From Anaerolineae bacterium (GTDB taxonomy: Bacteria; Chloroflexota; Anaerolineae; Aggregatilineales; Phototrophicaceae): a stretch of DNA of 7,350 bases. Within the stretch, counting starts at the first letter, position 1, and each line of letters opens with the position of its first letter. The position numbers and the translations under genes were made by a program. The notes beneath the pieces were generated by a model. That model was not told the DNA's origin. It searched no databases and saw only the letters and a program-made list of their open reading frames with translations. Below are positions 6,427 through 7,350 of this stretch, in pieces. The stretch lies in the NCBI GenBank assembly GCA_015492875.1, contig WGEI01000574.1:1-7350 (forward strand). The letters run 5' to 3'.

Positions 6427-7326
6427 ATGGCACGCGATTATTATGAGGTACTCGGTGTAAACCGCAACGCAACTGACGACGAAATCAAACGCGCCTACCG
6501 CAAGTTGGCGAAAAAATACCATCCGGATGCCAATCCCGATAATCCGCAGGCTGAGACGCGCTTCAAAGAGGTGAACGAGGCCTATGAGGTGTTGCGTGAC
6601 CCGGAAAAGCGTGCCCAATATGACCGCTTTGGTCCACAATGGGAACAGTGGGCGCGGGCGAATGCCGCTGGCGCGGGCGGCGCGGCTGGTGGGGGGCCAC
6701 ATGTCTATACCAATGTAGATTTTGGCGATTTTAGCGATATTTTCGAATCCATCTTCGGCTTTAGCGGGCGTGGTGGCGCTTCACGGGGAGACCCGCGCGC
6801 GGCGATGCGGCGCGATGGGCGCGATATTGAACAGCCGGTCACCATCACCCTGCGCGAGGCCTACGAGGGCACGCAGCGCATTGTCACCAAAGATGGCCGC
6901 CGCCTCAATGTGAATATCCCCGCCGGCGCAGATACGGGTACGAAAGTGCGTCTCAGTGGCGAGGGCGAGCCGGGTCTGAATGGCGGGCGCGCGGGCGATT
7001 TGTACTTGGTGGTTGAGGTGCTGCCCGATAAGCAATTTGAGCGGCGCGGCGATGACCTGTATACGGATATTTATGTCGATGCCTTTACTGCTATGCTCGG
7101 CGGTGAGGTGGAAGTGCCGACGCTAGGCCGCCCAGTCAAGCTGAAAGTGCCAGCCGGCACACAGAGCGGCAAGAAGTTCCGTTTGGCGGGCAAAGGGATG
7201 CCCATCATGCGCAAGAAAGGGCAGTTTGGCGATTTATACGCCCGCGCGCTCATCACCGTGCCGAAGAAGCTCTCACCAGAGCAGCGCCGTCTGGTAGAGC
7301 AGTTGCGCGATAGCCTGCGGAACTGA
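6427..7326 (+). CDS. J-domain co-chaperone, class B (CbpA/DnaJ-like, no zinc finger)
   Basis: The product is 299 aa, a usual length for CbpA-type DnaJ proteins. It delivers unfolded clients to DnaK and stimulates its ATPase, in the cytoplasm. The J domain is residues 1-70, with DYYEVLGV at the start, the essential HPD at 32-34 and the helix IV region EKRAQYDRFG. A Gly-rich G/F region (about 80-126) contains DFGDFSDIFESIFG (98-111). C-terminal domain I covers about 133-207 (GRDIEQPVTITLREAYEGT) and domain II about 208-285. There is no CxxCxGxG zinc repeat, so this is not canonical DnaJ; the C-terminal domains are intact and nothing is truncated. The ATG is the only plausible start: an in-frame TAA lies at 6418-6420 and the J domain begins at once. 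No well-placed Shine-Dalgarno is visible. No dnaK or grpE is adjacent. cbpA is a possible symbol but is not assigned. Confidence 0.93.
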   Translation: MARDYYEVLGVNRNATDDEIKRAYRKLAKKYHPDANPDNPQAETRFKEVNEAYEVLRDPEKRAQYDRFGPQWEQWARANAAGAGGAAGGGPHVYTNVDFGDFSDIFESIFGFSGRGGASRGDPRAAMRRDGRDIEQPVTITLREAYEGTQRIVTKDGRRLNVNIPAGADTGTKVRLSGEGEPGLNGGRAGDLYLVVEVLPDKQFERRGDDLYTDIYVDAFTAMLGGEVEVPTLGRPVKLKVPAGTQSGKKFRLAGKGMPIMRKKGQFGDLYARALITVPKKLSPEQRRLVEQLRDSLRN

Positions 7327-7350
7327 AGGCGGCTGCGCGGGCAATAGGAC

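Noticed and set aside
1..7350. A multi-gene defence, mobile or biosynthetic system
   Set aside because: All six genes are ordinary single units of unrelated families with alternating strands and terminators between most of them; there are no integrases, nucleases, toxins, repeats or attachment sites.

Overview
The window reads as an ordinary chromosomal stretch of a free-living bacterium with moderate GC. I see no phage, transposon, CRISPR, tRNA or rRNA. The combination of a secreted DUF3352-type protein, a DUF4013-type membrane protein, a stand-alone TPR protein and a small lipoprotein of unknown family suggests a Chloroflexota bacterium (Anaerolineae-like). This is inferred from family recall, not from a search, so treat it as moderately likely.

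Layout, left to right: (1) a secreted two-module DUF3352-like protein (+, 116-1876) ending in a good intrinsic terminator; (2) a four-helix DUF4013-like membrane protein (-, 1968-2642), convergent with the first; (3) a divergent TPR protein (+, 2825-3781); (4) a shared hairpin terminator, then ornithine aminotransferase rocD (-, 3856-5079) with every catalytic residue present; (5) a divergent secreted lipoprotein of unknown function (+, 5322-6128) closed by a perfect 11-bp terminator hairpin; (6) a promoter and about 135-nt leader, then a zinc-finger-less J-domain co-chaperone (CbpA/DnaJ class B, +, 6427-7326).

The genes alternate strand, and nearly all are separated by terminators or promoter regions, so they look like single-gene transcription units rather than an operon. 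They do not form an obvious pathway. RocD belongs to arginine/ornithine catabolism, the J protein to protein quality control, and the rest are envelope or scaffold proteins of unknown role. I did not find a new multi-gene system.

The most interesting signal is regulatory. The J-protein gene has no well-placed Shine-Dalgarno. Its only purine-rich candidate lies in the 5' arm of an A/U-rich hairpin (6405-6426) that ends at the base before the start codon. That arrangement resembles an RNA thermometer. A second signal is a cluster of ATATAA/TTATAT half-sites upstream of rocD, a plausible operator. Two starts need care: the longest open frames of DUF4013 and rocD run into upstream non-coding DNA, and shorter starts are preferred here.
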